Positions 29,648 to 39,200 of a DNA stretch of 64,000 nucleotides are shown here, piece after piece (within the stretch, counting starts at the first letter, position 1; every line of letters starts with the position of its first letter). The stretch spans positions 6,638,501-6,702,500 of the forward strand of contig NZ_JAVDYB010000001.1 in NCBI RefSeq assembly GCF_031458235.1. Direction: 5' to 3'. The notes beneath the pieces were generated by a model. The model was not told where the DNA came from, made no database searches, and worked only from the letters and a program-made list of their open reading frames with translations. The DNA comes from Catenuloplanes atrovinosus (GTDB lineage: Bacteria; Actinomycetota; Actinomycetes; Mycobacteriales; Micromonosporaceae). The position numbers and the translations under genes are program-made.

Positions 29648-30673
29648 TCACTCGGTCACTCTGGGCAACCTCGTGGTCGGGTCCGGCGGGGTGGTGCGGT
29701 TCCGGTGGGCGTTCGGCCCGGACGGTACGCCCGGGAAGCGCTGCGTGGGCGGGTCGACCGGCGGCTGCGCGGGCAGCACCTGGGTGGCCGAGCCGCCGCC
29801 GGTCCAGCCGCCGCCCGGCGCGCCGGGACGCGGACCCGCGCCGTAGACGCCGCCACCGCCGCCGGGCGGCCACGAACCGCCGGGGTCGGCCGCGAGCGCG
29901 CCGTCCTCCTCGCCCCGGTTGCGGCGGATCAGCAGCACGATCAGCGCCACGCCGACGCCGACCATGACCACGCCGATGGCGATCGGCACGCCGAGGCCGT
30001 TGAACGGGCCGTCGTTCGCGGACAGGGAGACGGGACCCTGGTCGTCCGGCGGCAGCGAGGCGAACGAGGTCTCCGCGGCCGCGGGTTCCTCGGTCTTCTC
30101 CTCCTCCGGCGTGGGGCTCGGCGACGGCGACTTCGACGGGGTCCGGCTCGGCGTGGGGCTGGGCTCGTCGGCACCGCCCCGGATGCGCGCCTCGTCGTCC
30201 CCGTCGGCCAGCCGCTCGCCCTGCTCGTCGAGCATGAAGCCCTCGAAGCGCACCTCGCCGTTCGGCGCGTTCGGCCCGAACGCGACCTGGAACCGCACGG
30301 TCTGCTGCCGGTTCTGCCGCTCGCACATCTGGGCCTCGGCCGGCTGCACCAGCTGCGTGACGAAGTCGCCGTCGCCCTGCGCGCTCAGCTGCACCTGGAT
30401 GAGCTGGCCGCCGGAGCTGACGCCGACCGCGACCTGGTCCGCGCTCAGGTCGTCGGCGCGGATCCGCAGCTGGGCGCGGGCGCGCACGCAGCCGTCGTCC
30501 TCGCGGCGCATGCGGATGTCGACGTTCTGCGGGCCGCTGCCCGCGTTGAACGAGCTGGGCGCGCTGACCGCCACCTCGTCCGCGTACGCCGGAGCAGCAC
30601 CCAGCACGACGGCGCCGAGCAGCCCGACCGTCACCGTCATGAGGGCGCGCGCCACCCATCGCCGTACAAGCAT
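29648..30673 (-). CDS. secreted, membrane-anchored protein with Pro-rich tail
   Basis: 341 residues from ATG 30673. Signal peptide (VARALMTVTVGLLGAVVLGAAPAYA), an exported beta-rich domain to about residue 160 (DEVAVSAPSSFNAGSGPQNVDIRM and two Cys, at DDGCVRARAQ and AQMCERQ, likely a disulfide), a Ser/Pro/Thr linker, one transmembrane helix near 235-258 (VPIAIGVVMVGVGVALIVLLI) and a Gly/Pro-rich cytoplasmic tail. No known domain. Type I membrane topology with the beta domain outside. Function unknown; transcribed toward manB, 145 bases away. Confidence 0.7.
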   Translation of the reverse strand: MLVRRWVARALMTVTVGLLGAVVLGAAPAYADEVAVSAPSSFNAGSGPQNVDIRMRREDDGCVRARAQLRIRADDLSADQVAVGVSSGGQLIQVQLSAQGDGDFVTQLVQPAEAQMCERQNRQQTVRFQVAFGPNAPNGEVRFEGFMLDEQGERLADGDDEARIRGGADEPSPTPSRTPSKSPSPSPTPEEEKTEEPAAAETSFASLPPDDQGPVSLSANDGPFNGLGVPIAIGVVMVGVGVALIVLLIRRNRGEEDGALAADPGGSWPPGGGGGVYGAGPRPGAPGGGWTGGGSATQVLPAQPPVDPPTQRFPGVPSGPNAHRNRTTPPDPTTRLPRVTE

Positions 30674-30750
30674 GTCTGGGAGGCTACATCGGCGGCACGA
30701 CAACACCGAAGTCGTCGAACGGTCGATGACCACACCCTTTTACGGGCTTT

Positions 30751-31416
30751 TCATCTGGTACGTTCCGCGAGCGCGGCACGGCAGGCGTGATCCGCGGCCC
30801 GCGTCGTCTCCGGCAGCCGGAACCGCGGCGCGAGCGCCAGGACCTGCGCGGTCGCGCCCGCCACCGAGCAGCGGTGGCCGGGCGAGACGAACACCGGCCG
30901 CACCCGGTCCTGGGTGCGCAGCACGGCGCCGACCGTCACCCCATCGAGCGTGATCGGGCTCGCATCGCCGCGCCGCTCCCCCGGCATCGTCCAGTCGCCG
31001 GTCAGGTGCGTCTTGCCGACGCCCAGCGCGGGCAGGCCGGTGAGCACGCCGAGGTGGCAGGCGAGCCCGAAGCGGCGCGGGTGCGCGAGGCCGTGCCCGT
31101 CGCAGACCAGCAGGTCGGGGCGGACGGTCAGCCGGTCCAGCGCGTCGAGCAGCGCGGGGATCTCGCGGAACGCGAACAGGCCCGGGACGTACGGGAACGC
31201 GGGCCGGCCGATGGTGATCGCCTGGTCCACCGGGGCGAGCGTGCCGGCGTCCAGCACCACCACGGCCGCGACCAGCCGCTCGTCGCCGTCCGCGTAGGCG
31301 ACGTCCAGGCCGGCCACGGTCCTCGGCGGCGGGCCCGCGTCGGTGAGGTCGACCAGGGGGCGCAGCCGGTCCTGCTCGGCCTCGGCCTCGGCGACGGTGG
31401 TGGGCCAGGCGGTCAA
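30751..31416 (-). CDS. nfi: endonuclease V
   Basis: 221 residues from TTG 31416, chosen because GGAGG lies 7 bases upstream. Cleaves next to deaminated bases (inosine) in DNA or RNA. Motifs: GLDVAYADG (first catalytic Asp), the strand PAFPYVPGLFAFREIPALLDAL, LLVCDGHGLAHPRRFGLACHLG (catalytic Asp and His-Pro-Arg), and GVGKTHL. Length fits the family. Downstream of the aldehyde dehydrogenase on the same strand with a 100-base gap; probably independent. Confidence 0.93.
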   Translation of the reverse strand: MTAWPTTVAEAEAEQDRLRPLVDLTDAGPPPRTVAGLDVAYADGDERLVAAVVVLDAGTLAPVDQAITIGRPAFPYVPGLFAFREIPALLDALDRLTVRPDLLVCDGHGLAHPRRFGLACHLGVLTGLPALGVGKTHLTGDWTMPGERRGDASPITLDGVTVGAVLRTQDRVRPVFVSPGHRCSVAGATAQVLALAPRFRLPETTRAADHACRAALAERTR

Positions 31417-31517
31417 CCGGATGCCTCCGCTGCTCGGGGTGGAAACGGTGCGGTCACGCCGGAGACCGGGTGCCGCCGGCCGGGCGGGCGTCCGTACCGC
31501 CGATGGATTTTGATCTT

Positions 31518-32942
31518 CTAGAGCGCGAGGCCGGTGAGCACCATGACCCTGGGCTCGGTGTAGTCCTCCATCGCGGAGCGGAGGCCCTCGCGGCCCACCC
31601 CGCTGCCCTTCACGCCGCCGTAGGGCATCTGGTCCGCGCGGTAGGACGGGACGTCGCCGATGATCACGCCGCCGACCTGGAGCGTCTGGTGCGCCGCGAA
31701 CGCGGTGCGCAGGCTGTGGGTGAAGACGCCGGCCTGCAGGCCGTAGGCGGAGTCGTTGACCGCGGCGAACGCCTCCTCGTCGCCGGACACCCGCTGCACC
31801 GCCAGCACCGGGCCGAAGACCTCCTCGACCAGCACCTTCGCGCCGGGCGGCACGTTCGTCAGGATCGTCGGCGCGTACGAGCAGCCGTCCCGCTTCCCGC
31901 CGGCCAGCACCTCGGCGCCGGCCGCGACCGCCTCGTCCACCCAGGCCTCGACCCGCTTCGCCGCGTCCTCGCTGATCAGCGGGCCGACGTCGGTCGCCTC
32001 GTCCGCCGGGTCGCCGGTCCGCAGCTCGCGCACCCGCTCGACCAGGCTCGCCACGAACCGGTCGTGCACGTCCGCGTGCACGTAGACGCGCTGCACCGCG
32101 ATGCAGCTCTGCCCGGCCTGGTAGTTGGAGAAGACCGCGACGCGCGACGCCGCGTGCGCGACGTCCTCGTCCGAGGACCAGTCCGCGCAGATCACCACCG
32201 CGGCGTTGCCGCCCAGCTCCAGCGTCACGTGCTTGCGCGGCACCGAGTCCTGGATCAGGCCGCCGACCGGGCCGGACCCGGTGAACGACACCACCGGCAG
32301 CCGCGGGTCCCTGACCAGCTCGGCCGTGCGGTCGTTCGGCAGTGGCAGGACGGAGAACGCGCCCTCCGGCAGGTCCGTCTCGGCCAGCAGCTCGCCCAGC
32401 AGCAGCGCGGACAGCGGCGTGGCCGGCGCCGGCTTCAGCACGATCGGCGCGCCGACCGCGATCGCCGGGGCGACCTTGTGCGCGACCAGGTTGAGCGGGA
32501 AGTTGAACGGGGAGATGCCCAGCACCGCCCCGCGCGGCACGCGCCGCACCAGCGCCATCCGGCCCTCGCCGGCCGGGTCCGTGTCCAGCCGCTGCATCTC
32601 GCCGGCGAACCGGCGTGACTCCTCGGCGGCCCAGCGGAACACGGAGACCGCGCGGGCGGCCTCGGCGCGCGCCCACTTCAGCGGCTTGCCGTTCTCCGCG
32701 GTGATCAGCCGGGCGACCTCGTCCGCGCGCTCCCGCAGCCGCTGCGAGACGTGGTCCAGCGCGGTGGCCCGCACGTGCGCGGGCGCCGGCGCGAGCACGG
32801 CCTTGTTCAGCGCCTCGTCCACCTGCTCGGGAGTGGCGAAGGTGGTGCGGCCGACCACGGCACCGTCGTAGGGATGCCGCACGACCACCTCGTCGCGGCC
32901 GTGCGCGGGCTGTCCGGCGAGGTAGAACGGGGTGATGTCCAT
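31518..32942 (-). CDS. NAD(P)-dependent aldehyde dehydrogenase
   Basis: 474 residues. Motifs: ISPFNFPLNLVAHKVAPAIAVG (coenzyme fold), SFTGSGPVGG, catalytic Glu in TLELGGNAAV, catalytic Cys in NYQAGQSCIAVQRVYV, and EEVFGPVLAV. The SPFNFPLNL variant and GQSC context group it with lactaldehyde / non-phosphorylating glyceraldehyde-3-phosphate / phosphonoacetaldehyde-type enzymes rather than the betaine aldehyde type. Substrate undecided. Divergent from the aminobutyraldehyde dehydrogenase gene across a 127-base gap with an inverted repeat. Confidence 0.88.
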   Translation of the reverse strand: MDITPFYLAGQPAHGRDEVVVRHPYDGAVVGRTTFATPEQVDEALNKAVLAPAPAHVRATALDHVSQRLRERADEVARLITAENGKPLKWARAEAARAVSVFRWAAEESRRFAGEMQRLDTDPAGEGRMALVRRVPRGAVLGISPFNFPLNLVAHKVAPAIAVGAPIVLKPAPATPLSALLLGELLAETDLPEGAFSVLPLPNDRTAELVRDPRLPVVSFTGSGPVGGLIQDSVPRKHVTLELGGNAAVVICADWSSDEDVAHAASRVAVFSNYQAGQSCIAVQRVYVHADVHDRFVASLVERVRELRTGDPADEATDVGPLISEDAAKRVEAWVDEAVAAGAEVLAGGKRDGCSYAPTILTNVPPGAKVLVEEVFGPVLAVQRVSGDEEAFAAVNDSAYGLQAGVFTHSLRTAFAAHQTLQVGGVIIGDVPSYRADQMPYGGVKGSGVGREGLRSAMEDYTEPRVMVLTGLAL

Positions 32943-32980
32943 GGGCGCGGATCCTTTCCCTCTCCACCGAGCCTAGTCCT

Positions 32981-33024
32981 TATGGAAACAGTCGCCAGAA
33001 CCCTTGCCTGCCACGGTTTCCGTA
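32981..33024. promoter_or_regulatory. inverted repeat in divergent aldehyde dehydrogenase promoter region
   Basis: TATGGAAAC (32981-32989) and GTTTCCGTA (33016-33024) are inverted with one mismatch, 26 bases apart, in the gap between the two divergent dehydrogenase genes. Possible operator or promoter element shared by both. Confidence 0.35.
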
Positions 33025-33069
33025 GCGAGGATGGCGGAGGAGTGACGGATACGGCCTTACGGAGACGAC

Positions 33070-34506
33070 ATGAGTGACAGCACGGTCCTCCGCAACTTCA
33101 TCAGCGGTGAGTACACCGACCCGGTCGACGGCCGCTACTCCGACCTGATCGATCCGACCACCGGCGAGGTCTTCGCCCAGGCCCCGATCTCCGGCGAGCG
33201 CGACGTGGACGCGGCCATGCGCGCGGCCGCCACCGCGTTCGAGACCTGGCGCGACACCACGCCGGCCGAGCGGCAGCGCGCGCTGCTCAAGCTCGCCGAC
33301 GCGGTCGAGTCCCGCGCGGCCGAGCTGGTCGACGCGGAGGTCCGCAACACCGGCAAGCCGCGGCGGCTGACCACCGAGGAGGAGCTGCCGCCGTGCGTGG
33401 ACGAGCTGCGCTTCTTCGCCGGCGCCGCCCGCATGCTGGAGGGCAAGTCGGCCGGCAACTACCTGGCCGGGCACGAGTCGTACGTGCGGCGCGAGCCGAT
33501 CGGCGTCTGCGCGCAGGTCACGCCGTGGAACTACCCGCTGATGATGGCCATCTGGAAGATCGCGCCCGCGCTCGCGGCCGGCAACACCGTGGTGCTCAAG
33601 CCGTCCGACACCACGCCGGTCTCCACCCTGCTGCTCGCCGAGATCGCGGCCGAGTTCCTGCCGCCCGGCGTGTTCAACGTGGTCGCCGGCGACCGGGACA
33701 CCGGGCGTGCGCTGGTCGCCCACCCCACGCCGCAGTTCGTCTCCATCACCGGCTCCACCCGCGCCGGCCGCGAGGTCGCCGCGGCCGCCGCGCCCGACCT
33801 CAAGCGCACCCACCTGGAGCTGGGCGGCAAGGCGCCGGTCGTGCTGTTCGACGACGCCGACGTGGCGGCCGCGGCCGAGGCGATCGCCGGCGGCGGCTAC
33901 TTCAACGCCGGCCAGGACTGCACGGCGGCCACCCGGGTCATCGCCGGCCCCGGCATCTACGCCGACCTGGTCGCGGCGCTGGCCGAGCAGGCGCGGGCCA
34001 CCCGCACCGGGCTGCCGGACGACCCGGACGTGGCGTACGGGCCGCTCAACAACGCCAACCAGCTCGCCCGCGTCACCGGCTTCCTGGAGCGGCTGCCCGC
34101 GCACGCCTCGGTCGAGGCCGGTGGCGGCCGGGTCGGCGACCGCGGCTACTTCCACGCCCCCACCGTGATCTCCGGCGTGCGCCAGGACGACGAGCTGATC
34201 CAGGACGAGGTCTTCGGGCCGGTGATCACCGTGCAGCGGTTCACCGACGAGGACGAGGCGGTGCGCTGGGCCAACGGCGTGGAGTACGGGCTGGCCGCCT
34301 CGGTCTGGACCCGCGACCACGGCCGCGCCATGCGGATGACCCGCCGGCTCGACTTCGGATGCGTCTGGGTCAACACGCACATCCCGTTCGTGTCGGAGAT
34401 GCCGCACGGCGGCTTCAAACACAGCGGGTACGGCAAGGACCTGTCGATGTACTCCCTGGAGGACTACACGCGGGTCAAGCACGTCATGCACAACATCGAG
34501 GTCTGA
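33070..34506 (+). CDS. gamma-aminobutyraldehyde dehydrogenase-like
   Basis: 478 residues. Betaine/aminoaldehyde dehydrogenase class: [46 protein letters not shown], Glu in HLELGGKAPVVLFDDAD, Cys in YFNAGQDCTAATRV, and EVFGPVITVQRF. The GQDCTA signature and gene context (an aminotransferase overlapping by 1 base) favour oxidation of 4-aminobutanal to 4-aminobutyrate in putrescine breakdown. Substrate is inferred, not shown. Confidence 0.88.
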   Translation: MSDSTVLRNFISGEYTDPVDGRYSDLIDPTTGEVFAQAPISGERDVDAAMRAAATAFETWRDTTPAERQRALLKLADAVESRAAELVDAEVRNTGKPRRLTTEEELPPCVDELRFFAGAARMLEGKSAGNYLAGHESYVRREPIGVCAQVTPWNYPLMMAIWKIAPALAAGNTVVLKPSDTTPVSTLLLAEIAAEFLPPGVFNVVAGDRDTGRALVAHPTPQFVSITGSTRAGREVAAAAAPDLKRTHLELGGKAPVVLFDDADVAAAAEAIAGGGYFNAGQDCTAATRVIAGPGIYADLVAALAEQARATRTGLPDDPDVAYGPLNNANQLARVTGFLERLPAHASVEAGGGRVGDRGYFHAPTVISGVRQDDELIQDEVFGPVITVQRFTDEDEAVRWANGVEYGLAASVWTRDHGRAMRMTRRLDFGCVWVNTHIPFVSEMPHGGFKHSGYGKDLSMYSLEDYTRVKHVMHNIEV

Positions 34507-35822
34507 TGTCCGCCTCCTCGGAGCTGTCCGCGCGGCGCGCCTCGGCCGTGGCGCGCGGCGTGACCAGCGTGATCAACTCCTATGTGGCGCACGCGTCCGG
34601 CGGCACGCTGACCGACGTCGACGGGCGCGAGTGGATCGACTTCGCGGCCGGGATCGCGGTCACCAACGTCGGCAACGCGGCGCCACGCGTGGTCGCGGCC
34701 GTGCGCGAGCAGGTCGAGCGGTTCACCCACACCTGCTTCATGGTCGCGCCGTACGCGCTCTACGTCGACGTGTGCGAGCGGCTCAACGCGCTCACCCCGG
34801 GCGACTTCGAGAAGCGGTCGATGCTGGTCAACTCCGGCGCCGAGGCGGTGGAGAACGCCGTCAAGATCGCACGACACGCGACCGGGCGGCCGGCCGTCGT
34901 GGTGCTGGAGCACGCCTACCACGGGCGGACCAACCTGACCATGGCGCTGACCGCGAAGAACATGCCGTACAAGCACCGGTTCGGGCCGTTCGCCGGCGAG
35001 ATATACCGGGTGCCGGCGTCGTACCCGCTGCGCGACGGCGGACTCTCCGGCGAGACGGCCGCGGCCCGCGCCATCGACCTGATCGAGAAGCAGATCGGCG
35101 CGGAGAACGTGGCCGCCGTACTGATCGAGCCGATCCAGGGCGAGGGCGGCTTCGTGGTGCCCGCGCCCGGCTTCGTACCCGCACTGCACGCCTGGTCCGC
35201 CTCGGCCGGCGCCGTGTTCATCGCCGACGAGATCCAGACCGGCTTCTGCCGCACCGGCGACTGGTTCGCGTCCACCTTCGAGGGCGTCGAACCCGACCTG
35301 ATCACCACGGCCAAGGGCATCGCCGGCGGCCTGCCGCTCGCCGCCGTCACCGGCCGCGCCCCGATCATGGACGCGGTGCACGCCGGCGGCCTGGGCGGCA
35401 CCTACGGCGGCAACCCGATCGCCTGCGCGGCGGCGCTGGCCAGCATCGAGACCATGCGCGAGCTGTCGCTCGCCGACGCCGCGGCATCCATCGAGGCCAC
35501 CATGGTCCCGCGCCTGCGGTCCATCGCGGCCCGGGATCCCCGGATCGCGGAGGTACGCGGAAGGGGCGCGATGCTGGCCGTGGAACTCGTGTCGCCGGGC
35601 ACGCTCACGCCCGATCCGGCGGCCGCGGCCGCGGTGTCCGCCGCCTGCCACGCGGCCGGCCTACTGACGCTGACCTGCGGCACGTACGGGAACGTGCTCC
35701 GCTTCCTGCCGCCACTGGTCATCTCGGAGCCGGAGTTGGAACGCGGGCTGGACATCGTGGACGCGGCGTTCGCGTCAACCGGCGAGGGTAGGGTCGGCGG
35801 CGGGGTCACCCTGCGCCAGTAG
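34506..35822 (+). CDS. gabT: class III aminotransferase, 4-aminobutyrate type
   Basis: 438 residues. ATG shares one base with the previous stop. Pyridoxal phosphate enzyme: GTLTDVDGREWIDFAAGIAVTNVG, VNSGAEAVENAVKIARHATGRP, HAYHGRTNLTMALTAK, VLIEPIQGEGGFVVPAPGFVPAL, FIADEIQTGFCRTGDWFA and the PLP lysine in LITTAKGIAGGLPLAAVTG. Most like GabT; converts 4-aminobutyrate and 2-oxoglutarate to succinate semialdehyde and glutamate. Its last 48 bases overlap, tail to tail, the end of the immunity gene. Confidence 0.88.
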   Translation: MSASSELSARRASAVARGVTSVINSYVAHASGGTLTDVDGREWIDFAAGIAVTNVGNAAPRVVAAVREQVERFTHTCFMVAPYALYVDVCERLNALTPGDFEKRSMLVNSGAEAVENAVKIARHATGRPAVVVLEHAYHGRTNLTMALTAKNMPYKHRFGPFAGEIYRVPASYPLRDGGLSGETAAARAIDLIEKQIGAENVAAVLIEPIQGEGGFVVPAPGFVPALHAWSASAGAVFIADEIQTGFCRTGDWFASTFEGVEPDLITTAKGIAGGLPLAAVTGRAPIMDAVHAGGLGGTYGGNPIACAAALASIETMRELSLADAAASIEATMVPRLRSIAARDPRIAEVRGRGAMLAVELVSPGTLTPDPAAAAAVSAACHAAGLLTLTCGTYGNVLRFLPPLVISEPELERGLDIVDAAFASTGEGRVGGGVTLRQ

Positions 35823-36218
35823 TTCGGTCTCGAACATGACGTAGGTACGACGCCGGAGTCCCTCGACGAGAAGGCGCTCGCGGTCACTGAGCCGGCGGTT
35901 CTCCGCCTCCGCCACCTCCTCGATCCCACGAATGGTGTCGTAGAGGGCGAAAACCGGCCCTTCCCCCCGCAGGTAGCGCCCCCGCACAGCTTCGGTCTTC
36001 TGGACAAACTCCTCGCGGGTCAGCACATTGACCTCCTGCGTCGTGCCATACAGGATGTCGTCCGCGATGTCGTTGCGCGGCTCCCAGCCACCGGCCTCTC
36101 CGGAAAGACGCCAGATCGCGGCACCTCCCTCTGAGGTCGCCACCATCTTTCCGGGGACCTTGTAATACAAGAAATAGTAGGGAAGCGCCAAACCGGGCGG
36201 GCTGTAAGACTCAGTCAT
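35775..36218 (-). CDS. putative immunity protein for the RelA/SpoT-like toxin
   Basis: 147 residues from ATG 36218. I do not recognise a family. It is acidic and soluble, with aromatic N-terminus (LALPYYFLYYKVPGKMVATSEGGAAIWRL), then helices rich in Glu/Arg (EEFVQKTEAVRGRYLRGEG, REERLLVEGL-like). Its ATG overlaps the toxin stop by 8 bases (ATGACTGA), so it is translated from the toxin mRNA. Position, size and lower GC than the surroundings are typical of immunity genes. Role is inferred from context. The 3' end overlaps gabT by 48 bases in the convergent sense. Confidence 0.6.
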   Translation of the reverse strand: MTESYSPPGLALPYYFLYYKVPGKMVATSEGGAAIWRLSGEAGGWEPRNDIADDILYGTTQEVNVLTREEFVQKTEAVRGRYLRGEGPVFALYDTIRGIEEVAEAENRRLSDRERLLVEGLRRRTYVMFETELLAQGDPAADPTLAG

Positions 36219-39200
36219 GGGCCCCCCTCGTCGACTGCAGGGCATCCCAGAAATATCGCTGTTGTGCCCGAATCAGTCCATCATGTATCGCCTGCTCGCC
36301 GGGCGTCATCCTACGGCCCGCCTCGTTCGCAACACTCTGCAGGTCGCGCCGCACCTCGAATAGCGAGTGTTCCCATATCGCCACATCATCCACAGCCTTC
36401 AAGTGCAGCCGCAGCTCGGCAATGTGCCCGCCCGAGAGGCGGACGTTCACGCGCAGATCCCGATAGCCACTCCTCGCGGGATTCTTGATACGATCGTCGA
36501 ACTCCACGATATCCAACGAATCCTCGCTATCAATCATCCGCAGCGCCCTATACGCATCATCAATCGCGTTGAACTGTATATAGGCACCAGTAAGATCCGT
36601 CAATAGCGATGCATCGTTCAGATACCCAGCAACCTTGTCCATAGCGCGCTGCCGACTCTTCGGCTTCGAGCGCGCGTGCAGCTCACCGCCACACCGTTCG
36701 GCAATCTCGCCCGATATCCGATTCAGTTCCGGCTGAGCCTCTGCCGACCGGGCATACAGGAGATCAACGTATGCGGTGAGGTAAGCCTCATCCCGACTGC
36801 GGCCAATGTCGAAATCTGGCTGGCGGGCCTGGGCACTTCGAGCCGCTAAGGAGGAGCTAATTTCGGCGTGTTCCCCAGTGAGTTCGAACTGCGGCGGTCC
36901 GCCAGGGCGCTGCGGCGACAATCCGCTCGAAGCCTGCGCTTCTGTTTCGGCTACTACCTCGCCGAGGACGGTGATTGCCTGTTGGTGGGTGGCGAGGTTG
37001 TGGAGGGTGAGGGGGCGGGACAGCAGGCTGTGGCGCAGTTCCGGCGAGGACTGCATGATCCGGACCAGGTCGGGGTGGGCGATCAGCTGTCCCACCAGGT
37101 GTTCGGCCAGCAGCGGGCGGCCGGGCTCCGGTGCGTTCCAGGCCTTTTCCAATGCTGCCCGCACGTCCGCGCCGGCCAGGAGTGCGGAGACGTCGCGTAC
37201 CTCGGCCGGTGACAGCTGCGGGGCGAGGCGGGTCAGGGCGGCCGGGTCCAGGTGCGCGGCGAGCTGTGCCGGGGTGACGCCGGCGGCCAGCACCGACTCC
37301 AGGTCGGGGGCCGCGTCGATGACGGCTCGGGGCGTACCCGAGAAAGATCTTTGCGCCGCCAGGTGCCGCTCCCGCACCGACTCCTCCGGCTCCGGCGTGG
37401 CACGGATTACCGGGATGTCGGAGGTCGGCATCCCGAACTCGCCCGGCCCGAGCAGACCCGGCGGGCTCGGCTGGGCGGTCGCGGTCCCGGCACGATCGGT
37501 CTTGTCCGGCGAGGCTCCTGCGGCCGAGTTCGGTCTCGGCGCGACGCCGGTCTCCTTCGGGCGCTCCACCGATGGCGGGAGCACTACCGATTCGTCGATG
37601 CCGAAGGACTCGGAGGCGAGTACGCCCGGGGACGGCACGCCCGGTTGCCCGACCGGGTCCTTGGCGGGACGGAACGCCGGTTTCCCGCCGCGCTTGGCAC
37701 CACCCGGGCTTCCACCGCGCGGACCGGCGCCGACGATCGGCGGCGCGACGACGATGCCCGGTCCGGCGGCGGCTCCCTCCGATCCGGGTGCGGCGCCCGA
37801 GGTGGCCTGCGCCGGGCCGCTGGACGCCGCGAGTTCCGGTCCCTCCTGGCCGGCGGGTGCCGTGTCCGCGCTCAGCCCGCTCGGGGCGCCGCCCGTCGTC
37901 GCCACGTCACCGAGGCCACCCGCGAGTGGGCCGGGACCCGGCGTGGGGCGTTCGTCATCGGTGCCACCGTGATCGGCCGACCAGTTCTCCACGGCGTCGC
38001 CCGGGTCGAAGCCGGCGCCCCCCGCGACCGGGCCGGCTTTCGGGTCGGAGCCTTGCGACCGACTGGAGTTCAGCGCCTCCTCGGCCGACGTCACCGCCCG
38101 GGCGAGGCCACCGGCCACCGGGGAACGGTCGGCGCTGGCGGGCCGGTCCACGGTTCCCCGGGAGGCGGGCGCGTCGCCGGCCGGCCCCGGTGTGACGCCG
38201 CCGGTGAGTGGGCCGGGCGTCGTCGCGGTGGTGGGTGGGCGGTCGGGGCCGTTCGCCCAGTCGTCGGCGATCCGCGAGGCGGCAGCGGCCTGACCCGCGG
38301 GCGGTACCCCGGTACCCAGACCGGCCGTGAGGGGGCCGGCCGCCCCCTGATCCGCCGGTCGGCCGAGGCCGTCCGTCCAGCCGTCGACGGCCCGGCCCGC
38401 GGCTGCGACCTCGCCTGCCAGAGCGGGGCCGACTCCGCTCCCGCCGGCGACCGGCCCGGCAGCGGGCGAACCGGCAGCGGGCGAACCGGCAGCGGGCGAA
38501 CCGGCAGCGGGCGAACCGGCAGCGGGCGGATCGGCCGCGCCCGCGGCTGCGACCTCGTCCGCCGGAGCAGGGCCGACTCCGCTCCCGCCGGCGACCGGCC
38601 CGGCAATGCGCGAATCGCCCGCGCCCGCGGCTGCGATTTCGCCCGTCGGAGCAGGGCCGACTCCGCTCCCGCCGGCGAGCGGCCCGGCAGCGGGCGGATC
38701 GGCCGCGAGCGCACCGGGAAGTCCACCGGCTCGCCCGACGGTGGCCCCGGTGCCGGCCGGCGGCTGCGCGACCGGGCCGCCGAGCGGAGTACCGGCGGTG
38801 GAATCAGCGCCCGCCGACGCTTCGGCGGACACCGGCGTCGCGCCGCCCGGGTCGCTCGACGCCACCTCACCGGATCGGTCCGGATGTGCGGGCGCCGGTT
38901 CGCCGGGGGCGTCGTCGGCGACCGATGCCAGCCCGGTCCCCGAGGAGGCCGCCACCTCGGAGCCTGACCACTCGGTCGCCGGACCCGCGACCGACGGCAC
39001 CGGATCGGACCCGACCGACGGCACCGGATCGGACCCGACCGACGGCACCGGATCGGACCCGACCGACGGCACCGGATCGGACCCGACCGACGGCGCCGAA
39101 TCGGACCGGACCGGTGCACCGGCGGTCTGCGGCATCGAGTCCGCGACCCCGCCCGACGCGCCACCACGCTCCGGCACCGAGCTGACACCGACAGCGGAAT

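Noticed and set aside
37252-38967. Long plus-strand open frames opposite the toxin stalk
   Set aside because: Composition is explained by the low-complexity Ala/Gly/Pro coding repeats on the other strand.
38989-39108. CRISPR-like short repeats
   Set aside because: 24-base repeats with no spacers, in frame inside the toxin gene.
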